Positions 25,766 through 34,497 of a stretch of DNA of 64,000 nt are shown here, in pieces (the stretch's first letter is position 1; every line of letters begins with the position of its first letter). This stretch comes from JALZAH01 sp051000755 (lineage in GTDB: Bacteria; Actinomycetota; Acidimicrobiia; Acidimicrobiales; Palsa-688). Made by a program: the position numbers and the translations under genes. Below the pieces are notes generated by a model. The model was not told the DNA's origin. It saw only the letters and a program-made list of their open reading frames with translations, and ran no database searches. The stretch spans positions 3,799-67,798 of the forward strand of contig JBPCNZ010000005.1 of NCBI GenBank assembly GCA_051000755.1. The letters run 5' to 3'.

Positions 25766-26914
25766 TCAGTGGGAGCCGGAGGTGGGTGGCACGTTGTGGG
25801 CCTTTTCTCCGAGTTGGGTGACCGTACCTTCCCACTGCGACGGGGTGACCAGGTGGACCTGCTGGGCGACGGTGGTGACACCGCAGGGTCCGGGGGTCGA
25901 GCTGGCGGAGAGCCGGGCGGTGACGCCCGGATACGCGGCCCAGACGAGTGTGCTCGTGGTCTCGTTGGTGGTGATGAGCGCCTGATGGCCGGAGAGGGTC
26001 GTGATCCGGGTGGTGCCCGAGGCGCCCTCCACTCGGGTGCCGAGTCCGCTGAACACCTCGAGCTGGGCGGCACAGGTCCCCTGGTGGTAGTCGACATCTT
26101 CGAGGGAGGTACCGGGCTGACGACTCAGCGCCGTCGACGAGAGGCGCAACCCAGCCGGGAGCGGCGCGGGGATGTCGAGACCGAGCCGGGAGGTTGTTGA
26201 GGGGTGGGCCCGATGCAGGGCCCTGATGACCTCAGACGAGGTGAGGTGGGTGGCGGTGACGTCGACCTCCACGCCGTTGGGCTGGGTCCACCACAGGTAG
26301 GTGCTGTCCGGTGTCGAGCTGAGGTCCGCCCTGGTGGAACCGACTCTCACGGGCTGATGGTTCCGAGCCAGGCTGGACGACAGCAGGAGTGACCCGGAAC
26401 GGTGTTGGGCGGCATCGATGGTAGCGACGAGAAGTTCGGGGGGGTTGTTCGTCCGAGTACCGAGATACAGCTGCTGGTAGGTGCTGTCGACCGGCGTGGC
26501 GTAGGTGACCAGTTGGTCGATGGTGGCGCTGTCCGGGGGAAGCAGCCGGGCGGCATCGGGTGACGTTTCGAGCGACGGAGCTTCCGGTTGGGTGACGACG
26601 GTCCGCCCCCCGACGACCACCCGTCCTGCCTGACTGCCTGAGCCGTTGAAGCGGAGCGCCGCCACCAGGGCGACGACGGCGAGGAGCACGGCTACACACG
26701 ACGCCAGCTCCCGGCGACGGGCGGGGCGGCGGGGGGGCATCGGGGCCACGGTGTGGTCGAAGGCCTCGGGGGTGGGTTCCGAAGCCAGTTCGGCAGGGTT
26801 GTCCTGGAGGATGGCCCGCAGGATCGTGTCGCTCTGAAGGTGGGGGGCCGGGCGGCCCGAGGCCGGGTCGAGCGCGCCGAGCAAGCTGCGGATCTCGTCG
26901 ATGGCCTCAGTCAT
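25766..26914 (-). CDS. membrane-anchored protein coupled to an ECF sigma factor (anti-sigma-like)
   Basis: 382 residues: a cytoplasmic N-terminus of about 68, one transmembrane segment (ASCVAVLLAVVALVAALRF, about 71-90), and a large extracytoplasmic Ser/Thr-rich domain. No zinc-binding HxxxCxxC anti-sigma motif was seen. The start (26912-26914) overlaps the sigma-factor stop by 8 bases, the usual layout for sigma/anti-sigma pairs. The topology fits a sensor that restrains the sigma factor, but this is inferred from context only. Confidence 0.7.
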   Translation of the reverse strand: MTEAIDEIRSLLGALDPASGRPAPHLQSDTILRAILQDNPAELASEPTPEAFDHTVAPMPPRRPARRRELASCVAVLLAVVALVAALRFNGSGSQAGRVVVGGRTVVTQPEAPSLETSPDAARLLPPDSATIDQLVTYATPVDSTYQQLYLGTRTNNPPELLVATIDAAQHRSGSLLLSSSLARNHQPVRVGSTRADLSSTPDSTYLWWTQPNGVEVDVTATHLTSSEVIRALHRAHPSTTSRLGLDIPAPLPAGLRLSSTALSRQPGTSLEDVDYHQGTCAAQLEVFSGLGTRVEGASGTTRITTLSGHQALITTNETTSTLVWAAYPGVTARLSASSTPGPCGVTTVAQQVHLVTPSQWEGTVTQLGEKAHNVPPTSGSH

Positions 26915-27470
26915 GGGCAGCCTCGAGGCTCATCCAGGGCAGGTCGGAGGCACGGGTCAGCGCGGCCTGCAGCCGGTTGCGGGCCCGATGAAGGCGGACC
27001 GTGGCCGTCCCACGGGAGACGCCGAGGGCGCCAGCCAGCCCTCCGAGATCGAGCCCCTCCCAGGCGACGAGGGCAAGGATCTCCCGGTCGTTCTCACCGA
27101 GTTGTCCGAATGCCGCCGCTGCGGTCAGGCGGGAGGCGGCCACCAGGGCGGGATCGTCCCCTGGCACGGCCGCCAGAGCACTGGCCTGCAGACGGACGAA
27201 CTCAGCTTCGCTTCGGTGGTGACGGTTCGAATTGGCCAGCACATGGCGCGCCACCTGATACAGCCACGGCAGCGCGGGCGTGCCGATGTCTCCCAGGCGT
27301 CGCCAAGCCACGGTGAACACCTCGGCGACCACGTCGGCGACGGCGTCATCGGCGATGCGACGCTGGGCGTACCGGGCGACCGGGAGGTGGTAGTCCGTGA
27401 AGAGCTGCTCGAAACGAACCGCAGCCGCAGACGTCGGAGCATGAAGTCGGCGTCCCCCCGGATCTCGCAT
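26907..27470 (-). CDS. ECF-family RNA polymerase sigma factor
   Basis: 187 residues with region 2 (FEQLFTDYHLPVARYAQRRI, then VAEVFTVAWRRLGDI and ALPWLYQVARHVLANSNRHH) and region 4 (LGENDREILALVAWEGLDLGGLAGALGVSRGTATVRLHRARNRL), separated by an acidic linker as in extracytoplasmic-function sigma factors. The ATG at 27468-27470 is the only reasonable start. It heads a sigma / membrane regulator / glycosyltransferase set on the minus strand. Confidence 0.93.
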   Translation of the reverse strand: MRDPGGRRLHAPTSAAAVRFEQLFTDYHLPVARYAQRRIADDAVADVVAEVFTVAWRRLGDIGTPALPWLYQVARHVLANSNRHHRSEAEFVRLQASALAAVPGDDPALVAASRLTAAAAFGQLGENDREILALVAWEGLDLGGLAGALGVSRGTATVRLHRARNRLQAALTRASDLPWMSLEAAHD

Positions 27471-27558
27471 CGCACCTCGTCTATGTCGCCAGCCTCCGTG
27501 TTCTTACACGAGATGTCCACCATTTCCGCGTCAGGTGCGTCGAGGCGACGCGATCCTC

Positions 27559-28227
27559 TCAGTCCTGCGGTCTGGGCATATGCTCGGCCGAGAGCCGGGC
27601 GGCGTAAGCGGCGGCTTCGCTGCGGCGTTGCATACCGAGCTTGGCCAGCAGGCGGGATACATAGTTCTTGACGGTCTTCTCGGCCAGATACATCTCGGCT
27701 GCGATCTCCCGGTTCGTCTTGCCGTCGCTGATCAGGTCCAGGATTCGTCTCTCTTGGCCGCTCAGCCCCTCCAGAGGATCCATGGCCGGCTGAGGGTTGC
27801 GGAGCCGTTCGAGGACCCGACCGGTGACCGCCGGGTCGAGCAGGCTCTCGCCGGCCCCCACCCGCCGGAGGGCGCCGACGAGGTCGTTGCCGTGCACCTG
27901 CTTGAGGATGTAGCCCGACGCCCCGGCCATGATCGAAGCGAACAGAGCCTCGTCGTCGGCGAAGCTGGTCAACATCACGCACGCCACCTCGGGGTGGGCG
28001 GAGCGGATGTCGCGGCACACCTCGACTCCGTCGGCCGTGCCGGGCTGATGGCCGAGGCGGACGTCGAGCACGGCCACGTCGGGGCGGGTCGATGGGATGC
28101 GGGCCAGCGCCTCTGCGCCGGTTGAGGCTTCGCCGACCACTTCGAGATCCGTGGCCGTACCGAGGAGGTCTCGGATACCGCGGCGCACAAGCTCGTGATC
28201 GTCGAGAAGGAAGATTCGTACCGGCAC
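27559..28227 (-). CDS. DevR/DosR-like response regulator (NarL family)
   Basis: 222 residues. Receiver domain with IFLLDDHELVRRGIRDLL, the phospho-acceptor aspartate in VAVLDVRLG (about 54) and the GYILKQV lysine. The C-terminal LuxR-type HTH reads LSGQERRILDLISDGKTN and REIAAEMYLAEKTVKNYVSR followed by LLAKLGMQRR, which closely matches the DNA-binding domain of mycobacterial DevR/DosR, including the lysine and asparagine of KTVKNY that read the DNA. The GTG at 28225-28227 is preceded by another GTG. The likely cognate kinase is the GAF sensor at 30731-31882, separated by the SulP and Usp genes. Expected to control a hypoxia/dormancy set that includes its neighbours. Confidence 0.9.
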   Translation of the reverse strand: MPVRIFLLDDHELVRRGIRDLLGTATDLEVVGEASTGAEALARIPSTRPDVAVLDVRLGHQPGTADGVEVCRDIRSAHPEVACVMLTSFADDEALFASIMAGASGYILKQVHGNDLVGALRRVGAGESLLDPAVTGRVLERLRNPQPAMDPLEGLSGQERRILDLISDGKTNREIAAEMYLAEKTVKNYVSRLLAKLGMQRRSEAAAYAARLSAEHMPRPQD

Positions 28228-28283
28228 CACCCCATGGTGCCTGGCTTTCCGTGGTGACGACGGCTTTTGTTCGGGCTTCGAGG

Positions 28284-29995
28284 TCAGGGCTGATCGGCGA
28301 GCGCGGCGACGGCGTCTTGCACCGTGGGGAAGAGTCGATTGGCCCCGATGTCGTCGAGAAGGCCGCTGTGCTTGAAGTTGCGGTGGACCAGGTGGGACGT
28401 TCGGGCCACGCCGATGGCCACACCTTGGCGCCGAAGCTCCATGGCGAGCTGTCGGAACGCCAATGCCGCGGTGTAGTCGATATCGGATACCCCGTCGGCG
28501 TCGAACACCAAGGTGTGGACGGATTCCGACGCCGAATCGAGGACCTGACGCATACGGGCCGCGACGTGGGTGGCGTTGCCGTACCACAGCGGCGCGTACA
28601 GCAGATAGACGATCACTCCGGGGACCTGCTCGGTGGTTTGCCCCACATCCGCTGGGATCCAGTGGTCCGTCCCCGGCACCCGGCCGAGGACGGCGTCGCG
28701 GGGCCGGGCCGCGAGGCGGGTCCGCTGGGCCACGGCCAGCACGGCGGCGACCACGACGCCCTGTTCGATCCCCACCAAGCCGACCACCACCACGGTGATC
28801 GCGGCCAGGGCAAACTCGACGTGATCGAAGCGAAAAACCCGGCGTAGCTCACCCGCGCCGAACAGCTTCGTGGCCACGAAGATCAAGAGGGCGCCCAGCG
28901 TCGCCTGAGGAAGGTCCTCGAGCAGGCCCGCAGCAAAGAGCACGATCACCACCCCCGCGGCGGCGATCAGCCCGGTGAGCTGGGATCGGCCTCCCGAAGC
29001 GGCAATCACCGCGGTGCGGGGTGGGCTGGCGTTCACCGAGAACGTCCCGCTCAACCCGGCCAGGAGGTTTCCGGCGCCCAGAGCCACCAGATCTCGATCA
29101 AACTGGCCCGGTGATCGGGAGTCGACCGCCGTCGACCGTGCTGTCGCTGCGGTCTGCACGACGCACACGAACGCAACCGTCAGGGCCGGGCCGAGCAGGT
29201 TGCGGACATCGTTGACGTGCACCGACGGCGGACCGAGCGAAGGCAGCCCGGCATGGATGGCGCCAACAACACCGACGCCGTGAGCTTTGAGATCGAACAC
29301 CGCGACGGCCGCAGTGGACAACACGAGCCCGATCAGCGCTCCAGGAATACGGCGATCGACCCGCTCGGCGACGACGATCAGGGCGAGGACGGTCGCGGCG
29401 ATCCCCACGGACCAGCCATGCACGCTTCCGCTGTGGTCGAGGACAACCCGCAGTCGGCCAACCGTCGTCGTGCCACCCCCGGGGATCCCCAGGACCGCCG
29501 GGAGCTGGCGGATCCCGATGGCAATGGCGATCCCGGCCAGGACACCGGTGCCCGTGGCGGTGACGTCACGAGGACGTGAAAGTGGGCGGGGTGGAGGTGA
29601 ACGACCGGTGCTGGCAGAAAGTTGGCGACCCAACCGAGGCGCAGCAGACCGACGGCCGCGACCAGCGCCCCGATGATGATGGCCAGAAAGGTAACCAGGT
29701 GCAGGTACCTGGGCGTGCCCGTCACCGCTACCGTCGCCACCCCTGCGGCGAAGATGGGGGCGATGGTCGAGTCCGCGCCGATCGACATGGTCCGATTGGC
29801 ACCCAGGAGAGCGAACATCACCGAGCCGGCGAGGAACGCATACAGACCGGTGATGGCCGGCACGCCTGCCAGTCGGGCCGTCGCCATCTGCTCAGGGATG
29901 GCAATGGCAACCAGTGTCAGTCCCGCGACCAGGTCGGGAACGAGCCACGAACGCTGGTAGCCCCGCAGGGTCGTCAGGACCGGGAGGGATCGCAC
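28284..29995 (-). pseudogene. SulP-family anion transporter (with STAS domain), interrupted by a 50-nt insertion
   Basis: The N-terminal half (from GTG 29993-29995, SD AGGAAG) runs from SLPVLTTLRGYQRSWLVPDL through IAIPEQMATARLAGVP to LLRLGWVANFLPAPVV. The remaining transmembrane core resumes in another frame with TGVLAGIAIAIGIRQLPAV and continues to a C-terminal STAS domain (HTLVFDADGVSDIDYTAA). Removing the 50 nt at 29550-29599 joins PAPVV to TGVLAG in frame, which is what SulP proteins have at this point. The insertion carries a 31-bp sequence found again at 63893-63923. As it stands the protein would be cut after about 140 residues. A sulfate or bicarbonate carrier was probably the ancestral role. 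Confidence 0.85.
29555..29585. repeat. 31-bp dispersed repeat, copy A (inside SulP)
   Basis: This copy matches 63893-63923 at 30 of 31 positions in the same orientation. Its core is GGTGACGTCACGAGGACGTG, containing the palindrome GTGACGTCAC and the short inverted repeat TCACG-AGGA-CGTGA. It lies wholly within the 50-nt insertion that breaks the SulP gene. Confidence 0.9.
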
Positions 29996-30056
29996 AGGTC
30001 TTCCTACCACGCAGCCTCGCGCCCGGACCGTGGAGCAGAGGCCATCGCCAGCCTGC

Positions 30057-30494
30057 TCAGGCGGGATGGGCGCTGCGGCGTACGACGACCACCGGGCACG
30101 GCGAGTGCGCGACGCAGTGCTCGCTGACCGAGCCGAGAAGCATCCCTGAGAAGGCACCGTGGCCACGACTGCCTACCACCAGGAGCTCAGCGTCCTCCGC
30201 GGCTCTGAGCAGCTCCACCGCCGGGTGCCCCTCCACCACCGTGGACCAGATCTTGGCAGTGCCATTCTCTCCGAGCGTCTCGGCGATGGTCTGATCGAGG
30301 ACCCGTCGACTGTCACGTTCGAGGTTCAGGTCCAGCGGAAGGGGGATGGCGAGGCCGTACGACCCCATCGGCACATCCCACGTCATCACCGCATGCAGGG
30401 ATGCGCCCGTCAGCTCAGCTTGGTTGGAGGCCCACTGCAACGCGTCCTTCGATGCCTCGGACCCGTCGATGCCGACCACGATGATGTTGCTCAT
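30057..30494 (-). CDS. universal stress protein (UspA family)
   Basis: 145 residues: NIIVVGIDGSEASKDALQWA at the N-terminus and the ATP-binding signature LLVVGSRGHGAFSGMLLGSVSEHCVAHSPCPVVVV at the C-terminus (G-2x-G-9x-G-S/T), so it probably binds ATP. The ATG (30492-30494) has a strong GGAGGAGAG ribosome-binding site. It lies between the SulP gene and the divergent sensor kinase. Usp genes are among the most typical members of DevR/DosR regulons, which fits the regulator and kinase on either side. Confidence 0.94.
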   Translation of the reverse strand: MSNIIVVGIDGSEASKDALQWASNQAELTGASLHAVMTWDVPMGSYGLAIPLPLDLNLERDSRRVLDQTIAETLGENGTAKIWSTVVEGHPAVELLRAAEDAELLVVGSRGHGAFSGMLLGSVSEHCVAHSPCPVVVVRRSAHPA

Positions 30495-30712
30495 GATGCT
30501 CTCCTCCGGCGCCCTGATCGCGGGTGGCTTATGGATCTGAGGCGGGATGTCTCCGTGTCCCAGTACATCTGCCGTCCCATCAATCTGTCTTCTCCCTGGT
30601 CGATGACCCGACGGGCCGCCCGATCCTCTTCTTGCAGCCAATCGGTCAGGGGACCGTCTCGGTAGAGCCGAAAGACCTCGCCGCACCGGCATAGGCCCCG
30701 ACTCTGTCCAAA
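30491..30712 (-). other. possible small or decayed ORF upstream of usp
   Basis: One minus-strand frame between the usp ATG and the sensor-kinase start stays open for about 73 codons and ends with a TGA that overlaps the usp ATG (ATGA). It reads CRCGEVFRLYRDGPLTDWLQ followed by acidic/basic helical sequence and a basic tail, with a protein-like composition. It has no ATG, GTG or TTG start before the CxC motif; the first possible starts (TTG-ATG) leave only about 30 residues. It may be a gene that lost its start, or a chance frame. Confidence 0.25.
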
Positions 30713-30730
30713 TCATCCCCCGGTGGCAAG

Positions 30731-31882
30731 ATGCTGATGGTGCCTTACCATCAAGTGTCGGATCCGGCCAAGCTGCAGGCGTTGTTGGACGCGGTGCTGG
30801 TGATCGAGTCCGACCTGGACTTGGTCAGCCTTCTTCGCCAGATCGTTGGCTCTGCCGCGGATCTCGTCGGGGCCCGGTACGCCGCCCTGGGCGTGGTCGA
30901 CCCGGAGGGTGACGGTCTGTCGGAGTTTGTTCACGTAGGGATGGACCCGGCGACGATCGAAGCGATTGGCCATCTTCCCGAAGGGCGCGGGATCCTCGGG
31001 TTGCTGATCGTCGATCCCCGTCCTGTCCACCTCGCCAATCTCGCCGACCACCCCGACTCGATCGGGCTCCCTGCCGGTCACCCACCGATGGTCTCGTTTC
31101 TGGGTGTCCCAATCCGGGTGCGAGGCCACGTGTTCGGCAACCTGTATCTGACCGAGAAAGAGGGCGAAGCCGAGTTCTCCGCCGAGGATGAGCAGCTGGT
31201 CTCGGCGCTGGCGTCGGCCGCCGGGGTCGCTATAGAAAACGCCAGGCTGCATGCTCAGGTCCGCTCCCTCACCCTCGCCGAAGATCGGGAACGGATAGCG
31301 AGAGATCTACACGACACGGTCATCCAACGGCTTTTCGCGGTGGCGCTGTCTCTCCACGCCTCAGAGGGGCTTCCCGCAGGCACTGAGCTTGCCGGCCGCC
31401 TGCAGAACGCCGTCCTCGATCTCGATGAGACCATACGACAGATCCGAACGACCATCTTCGCTCTCGAGCCCCCACCCACGGCCCGGGGCGGCTTGCGCAC
31501 CCAAGTCCTCGAGGTCCGGGCGGGAGCCGCCCGGGGCTTGTCCTTTGAGCCCGATGTTCGCTTCACCGGCCTCGTCGACCTGATAGCGGACAGCCTTGGC
31601 GTCGAGGTCCTGGCCACCTTGCGCGAAGCCCTGTCCAACGTGGCCCGCCACGCCAACGCCGGTTGGGCGCGGATCACCTTGACGGCCACGGCCGACGAGG
31701 TTCACCTGGAGGTGGCCGACGACGGGGTCGGCATCTCCGGCCCTCTGGGCGACGTGGGCAGTGGCTTGGTCAACATGGCCGGGCGAGCCGAAGCGCTGGG
31801 CGGGTCGTTCAAGTTGTCGGCTCGGCCCGAGGGTGGCGCCCAGATCGACTGGCGGGTACCTCTGAGCGCCGACCAACGTTGA
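30731..31882 (+). CDS. DevS/DosT-like GAF sensor histidine kinase with a single GAF domain
   Basis: 383 residues. One GAF domain (about 15-175), similar to the haem-binding GAF-A of DevS/DosT: GARYAALGVVD, IGHLPEGRGILGLLI and GHPPMVSFLGVPIRVRG, with H117 in the place that by recall corresponds to the haem-ligating histidine of DevS. Then a HisKA_3 dimerisation helix with the phospho-acceptor in RERIARDLHDTVIQRLFA, and an HATPase domain (LREALSNVARHANA, VADDGVGISG). Mycobacterial DevS and DosT carry two GAF domains; here the second is absent. ATG 30731 is the start. Likely partner of the DevR-like regulator at 27559-28227. Confidence 0.9.
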   Translation: MLMVPYHQVSDPAKLQALLDAVLVIESDLDLVSLLRQIVGSAADLVGARYAALGVVDPEGDGLSEFVHVGMDPATIEAIGHLPEGRGILGLLIVDPRPVHLANLADHPDSIGLPAGHPPMVSFLGVPIRVRGHVFGNLYLTEKEGEAEFSAEDEQLVSALASAAGVAIENARLHAQVRSLTLAEDRERIARDLHDTVIQRLFAVALSLHASEGLPAGTELAGRLQNAVLDLDETIRQIRTTIFALEPPPTARGGLRTQVLEVRAGAARGLSFEPDVRFTGLVDLIADSLGVEVLATLREALSNVARHANAGWARITLTATADEVHLEVADDGVGISGPLGDVGSGLVNMAGRAEALGGSFKLSARPEGGAQIDWRVPLSADQR

Positions 31883-31909
31883 GGTAAGACCGATCGAACG
31901 GTCTGACCG

Positions 31910-32950
31910 TCATCGAGAGAGGATCACTTTGAGGGCGCCGGTGTCGGCTGCTCGAGCAAACACGTCGTAGGCTTCCATGAGCTCGGCCAGGGGGAAGTGG
32001 TGGGTTGCGAAGCGTCCGGCGTCGAGTTGGCGGCCCATGACCAGGCGCAAGAGGGTCGGAGTCGAGTAGGCATCGACCAGTCCGGTTGTGATCGTGACAT
32101 CGCGGGTCCAGAGCGTTTCGAGGTGCAGCGTCGCCGGCTTGCCGTGGACACCGATGTTGGCCACATGGCCGCCGGGGCGAACCAGCTCGGTGCAGAGCTC
32201 GAAGGTGGCCGGAAGGCCGACCGCCTCGATGACCACGTCCGCTCCCAGGCCCCCGGTTAGGTCTCGCACGAAGGCGGCGACGTTCTCCCGGCTGCTGTTG
32301 ACCGTGAGGTCCGCACCGAAGACCTTGGCTGCGTCGAGCCGAGCGTCGACCAGGTCGACGCTGATGACATGACTGGGCGAGAAGAGCTTGGCCCCCAGGA
32401 TGGCGGACAGACCCACCGGTCCTGCGCCCACCACCACGACGGTGTCACCAGGCTGGACGCTGCCGTTGAGCACACCTACCTCGTAGGCGGTGGGCAGGAT
32501 GTCCGCCAACATGATCAGCTCCTCGTCACTGATCTGCTCGGGGACCTTGTAGGTGGACGTGTCGGCGAACGGCACCCGCACGAGCTCGGCCTGGGTGCCG
32601 TCGATGAGGTGACCGAGGATCCATCCACCGCCACCGAGGCATTGCCCGGCACGACCCTCCCGGCAGTACCGGCAACGCCCGCACGCACTGATGCACGAGA
32701 CCAGGACCCGGTCACCTGTGGCGACGGTGGTCACCCCTGTGCCGACCTGCTGGACGGTTCCGACGGCCTCGTGGCCCAAGATTCGGCCCACGGTGGTTTC
32801 GGGGACGTCGCCCCTGAGAATATGCAGGTCGCTTCCGCAGATGGTGGTGGTGTCGACACGTACGATTGCGTCGGTGTCAGCTTGGATGATCGGGTCGGGG
32901 ACGTCCTCCCAGGCCTTTGCTCCGGGTCCTTTGTACACGAGCGCTTTCAT
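31910..32950 (-). CDS. zinc-dependent alcohol dehydrogenase (MDR family)
   Basis: 346 residues. Catalytic zinc ligands appear in TTTICGSDLH and GRILGHEAVG, and the structural zinc site is CISACGRCRYCREGRAGQC. The Rossmann motif is VVVVGAGPVGLSAILGAKLF. These mark an NAD(P)-dependent zinc alcohol/sorbitol dehydrogenase-like enzyme; substrate not deducible. ATG at 32948-32950. The upstream DoxX-like gene is 34 bp away on the same strand, so the two are probably cotranscribed. Such dehydrogenases are common members of actinobacterial hypoxia clusters. Confidence 0.92.
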   Translation of the reverse strand: MKALVYKGPGAKAWEDVPDPIIQADTDAIVRVDTTTICGSDLHILRGDVPETTVGRILGHEAVGTVQQVGTGVTTVATGDRVLVSCISACGRCRYCREGRAGQCLGGGGWILGHLIDGTQAELVRVPFADTSTYKVPEQISDEELIMLADILPTAYEVGVLNGSVQPGDTVVVVGAGPVGLSAILGAKLFSPSHVISVDLVDARLDAAKVFGADLTVNSSRENVAAFVRDLTGGLGADVVIEAVGLPATFELCTELVRPGGHVANIGVHGKPATLHLETLWTRDVTITTGLVDAYSTPTLLRLVMGRQLDAGRFATHHFPLAELMEAYDVFARAADTGALKVILSR

Positions 32951-32984
32951 GATTGACCTCCCGGGTCGTCGGTTCGATTGCGCT

Positions 32985-33596
32985 TCATCGCAGCCACGGC
33001 ATCCTCTTGACCAGATCCAGGTCCGCCCAGCGGCGCCCGAGATAGCCAGCACCCTTCACGGCGAAGACGCCGACGACGATCAGGCCGAGCGAAGCGATGA
33101 TGTGCTCGTCGACGATGGGGTTGGTCGAACCGGTCGGTTGTCCCCCCGAAACCGTGGCCAGGGGCCACACGGCCAACCACATCAGCATCAACAGGACGAC
33201 CCCCGAGGCGACAGCCGGGCGGACGGCCACACCGGCGATCAGAGCGACGCCGATGCCGAGCAGACCGAGCATGAACAACCAGTCCGCCGCCGGGGAGCCG
33301 GAGATGGCATGGGAAAAACCCTGCAGCGGGCCACTGGAGACGCCGGAGAGGAACCCCTTGGTGGGAGACCCGCCGTTGATCCACGCCTTGGCGCTGGAGG
33401 TGGAGTAGCCCAGACCGAAGACCTTGTCGAAAAACGCCCACAGGAACTCGAATCCGAGAGCAAGCCGCAGGGCGGTGAGCGCCCAGCCGCCTGCTCGGTT
33501 GGTGCCGGAAAACCGGGGCGTCGCAGCTGGTGGAGAGGCGACTGCCTCATGGTCTCCTGCGTGCGCCCGGCGGGCGATGCGGGTAGGTGTAGCCAT
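32985..33596 (-). CDS. DoxX-like membrane protein
   Basis: 203 residues with a basic N-terminus and about four hydrophobic helices: LTALRLALGFEFLWAFFDKVFG, AADWLFMLGLLGIGVALIAG, ASGVVLLMLMWLAVWPLAT and IIASLGLIVVGVFAV. The FLWAFFDK segment and the overall pattern match DoxX/thiosulfate:quinone oxidoreductase-type small subunits and related DoxX proteins of unknown role. ATG at 33594-33596; longer upstream frames lack family sequence. Same operon as the alcohol dehydrogenase, divergent from the XRE-PNPOx gene, with a candidate DevR box between them. Confidence 0.75.
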   Translation of the reverse strand: MATPTRIARRAHAGDHEAVASPPAATPRFSGTNRAGGWALTALRLALGFEFLWAFFDKVFGLGYSTSSAKAWINGGSPTKGFLSGVSSGPLQGFSHAISGSPAADWLFMLGLLGIGVALIAGVAVRPAVASGVVLLMLMWLAVWPLATVSGGQPTGSTNPIVDEHIIASLGLIVVGVFAVKGAGYLGRRWADLDLVKRMPWLR

Positions 33597-33731
33597 CGTG
33601 ACCACGTCCTTTTGCGTTGAGGGACTGACAACGTGAGCTTGCGGCACGACGGCCCGGTCCGGGTAGTGCCGAAGGTCCCACGAAGCCGACCCGCCTTGCT
33701 CCCGCGGCCGAGCTGAACGGCGGCCGCCGAT

Positions 33732-33745
33732 GGGCCGTTGGGCCC
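33732..33745. promoter_or_regulatory. candidate DevR/DosR-type box
   Basis: GGGCCGTTGGGCCC lies in the divergent promoter region between the DoxX-like/ADH operon and the XRE-PNPOx gene. It matches 10 of 12 specified positions of the mycobacterial DosR core GGGACTTTNGNCCC as recalled, and is itself nearly palindromic. A second, similar site (GTGCCTTTCGGCCC, 34520-34533) precedes the STAS gene. High GC makes chance matches likely, so this stays tentative. Confidence 0.4.
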
Positions 33746-33813
33746 TAGCGACGGCAGCTCCGGGCCCAGAGACTGAACTGGCGCGCAGCAACATCGAGCG
33801 AAGAGAGGCCTTC

Positions 33814-34497
33814 ATGCAGCAGACACCCACCGGGCGGGCCCTGCCAGGGACATGCTCGGGCGACCTCGGTCGTCGAGTGCGGGACCGTCGCCACGAGCTG
33901 GTGCTGAGCCGGAAGGAGGTGGCCCACCGGGCAGGCATGGCCCCCGGTTACCTCCGGTACATCGAGGAGAACGCCGGCGAGAGAGTCAGTCTCTCGGCCT
34001 CCTACCGTCTTGCTGCGGCACTCGGGACGACCGTTCCGAAGCTGCAGGGCGAGGGATTCGGCCAACCCGAGGGCAGCGAAATGCTGCCTGAGGGATCTCC
34101 ACGGCTCGACATCCTTGACCGCGCCGCGTGCATGGACCTGGTCAGGCCGGGAGGGATCGGCCGGGTGATCTTCGATGACGAGCGAGGACCCGTCGCCCTA
34201 CCCATCAATTTCAAGGTCCTCCGTGACGACTTGGTGTTCCAGACGGGCGAAGGCACCATCGTCGTTGGGCTGAGGGCAGGTAGGCGGCTCAGCCTTGAAG
34301 TAGACCACTTCGACAGCACCCTCGCCGAAGGGTGGAGCGTCCTCGTCCGGGGCGCCGCAACGGTTGTCACGGACCCCGATGAGCTACGCCACATCGATGA
34401 GCTCAACATCGCGTCCTGGGCTGGGGTGTCCCGGCTCCAAGCCGTGCGGGTCTCAACCGACGAGGTCACCGGGCGCCGGATCCGTCGCCACCTCTGA
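33814..34497 (+). CDS. XRE-type HTH fused to a pyridoxamine 5'-phosphate oxidase-like domain
   Basis: 227 residues. An N-terminal helix-turn-helix (about 16-75: LGRRVRDRRHELVLSRKEVAHRAGMAPGYLRYIEE) is followed by a split-barrel flavin-binding domain (about 95-225: GGIGRVIFDDERGPVALPINFKV, GRRLSLEVDHFD, GWSVLVRGAATVV). This two-domain form recurs in actinobacterial stress and hypoxia gene clusters; it may sense a flavin or redox state and bind DNA. ATG 33814 with GAGAGG 6-8 nt upstream; a longer in-frame extension begins at 33730 but lacks a ribosome-binding site. Confidence 0.88.
   Translation: MQQTPTGRALPGTCSGDLGRRVRDRRHELVLSRKEVAHRAGMAPGYLRYIEENAGERVSLSASYRLAAALGTTVPKLQGEGFGQPEGSEMLPEGSPRLDILDRAACMDLVRPGGIGRVIFDDERGPVALPINFKVLRDDLVFQTGEGTIVVGLRAGRRLSLEVDHFDSTLAEGWSVLVRGAATVVTDPDELRHIDELNIASWAGVSRLQAVRVSTDEVTGRRIRRHL

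Noticed and set aside
30495..30730. GGCCCCGACTCTGTCC-like stretch upstream of usp/devS as a DosR box
   Set aside because: Match to the DosR core is poor compared with the two sites reported; not enough to list.
32960..32984. GGTTCGATT resembling a tRNA T-loop before the DoxX-like gene
   Set aside because: No acceptor stem or anticodon arm around it; it is a 34-bp spacer within an operon.
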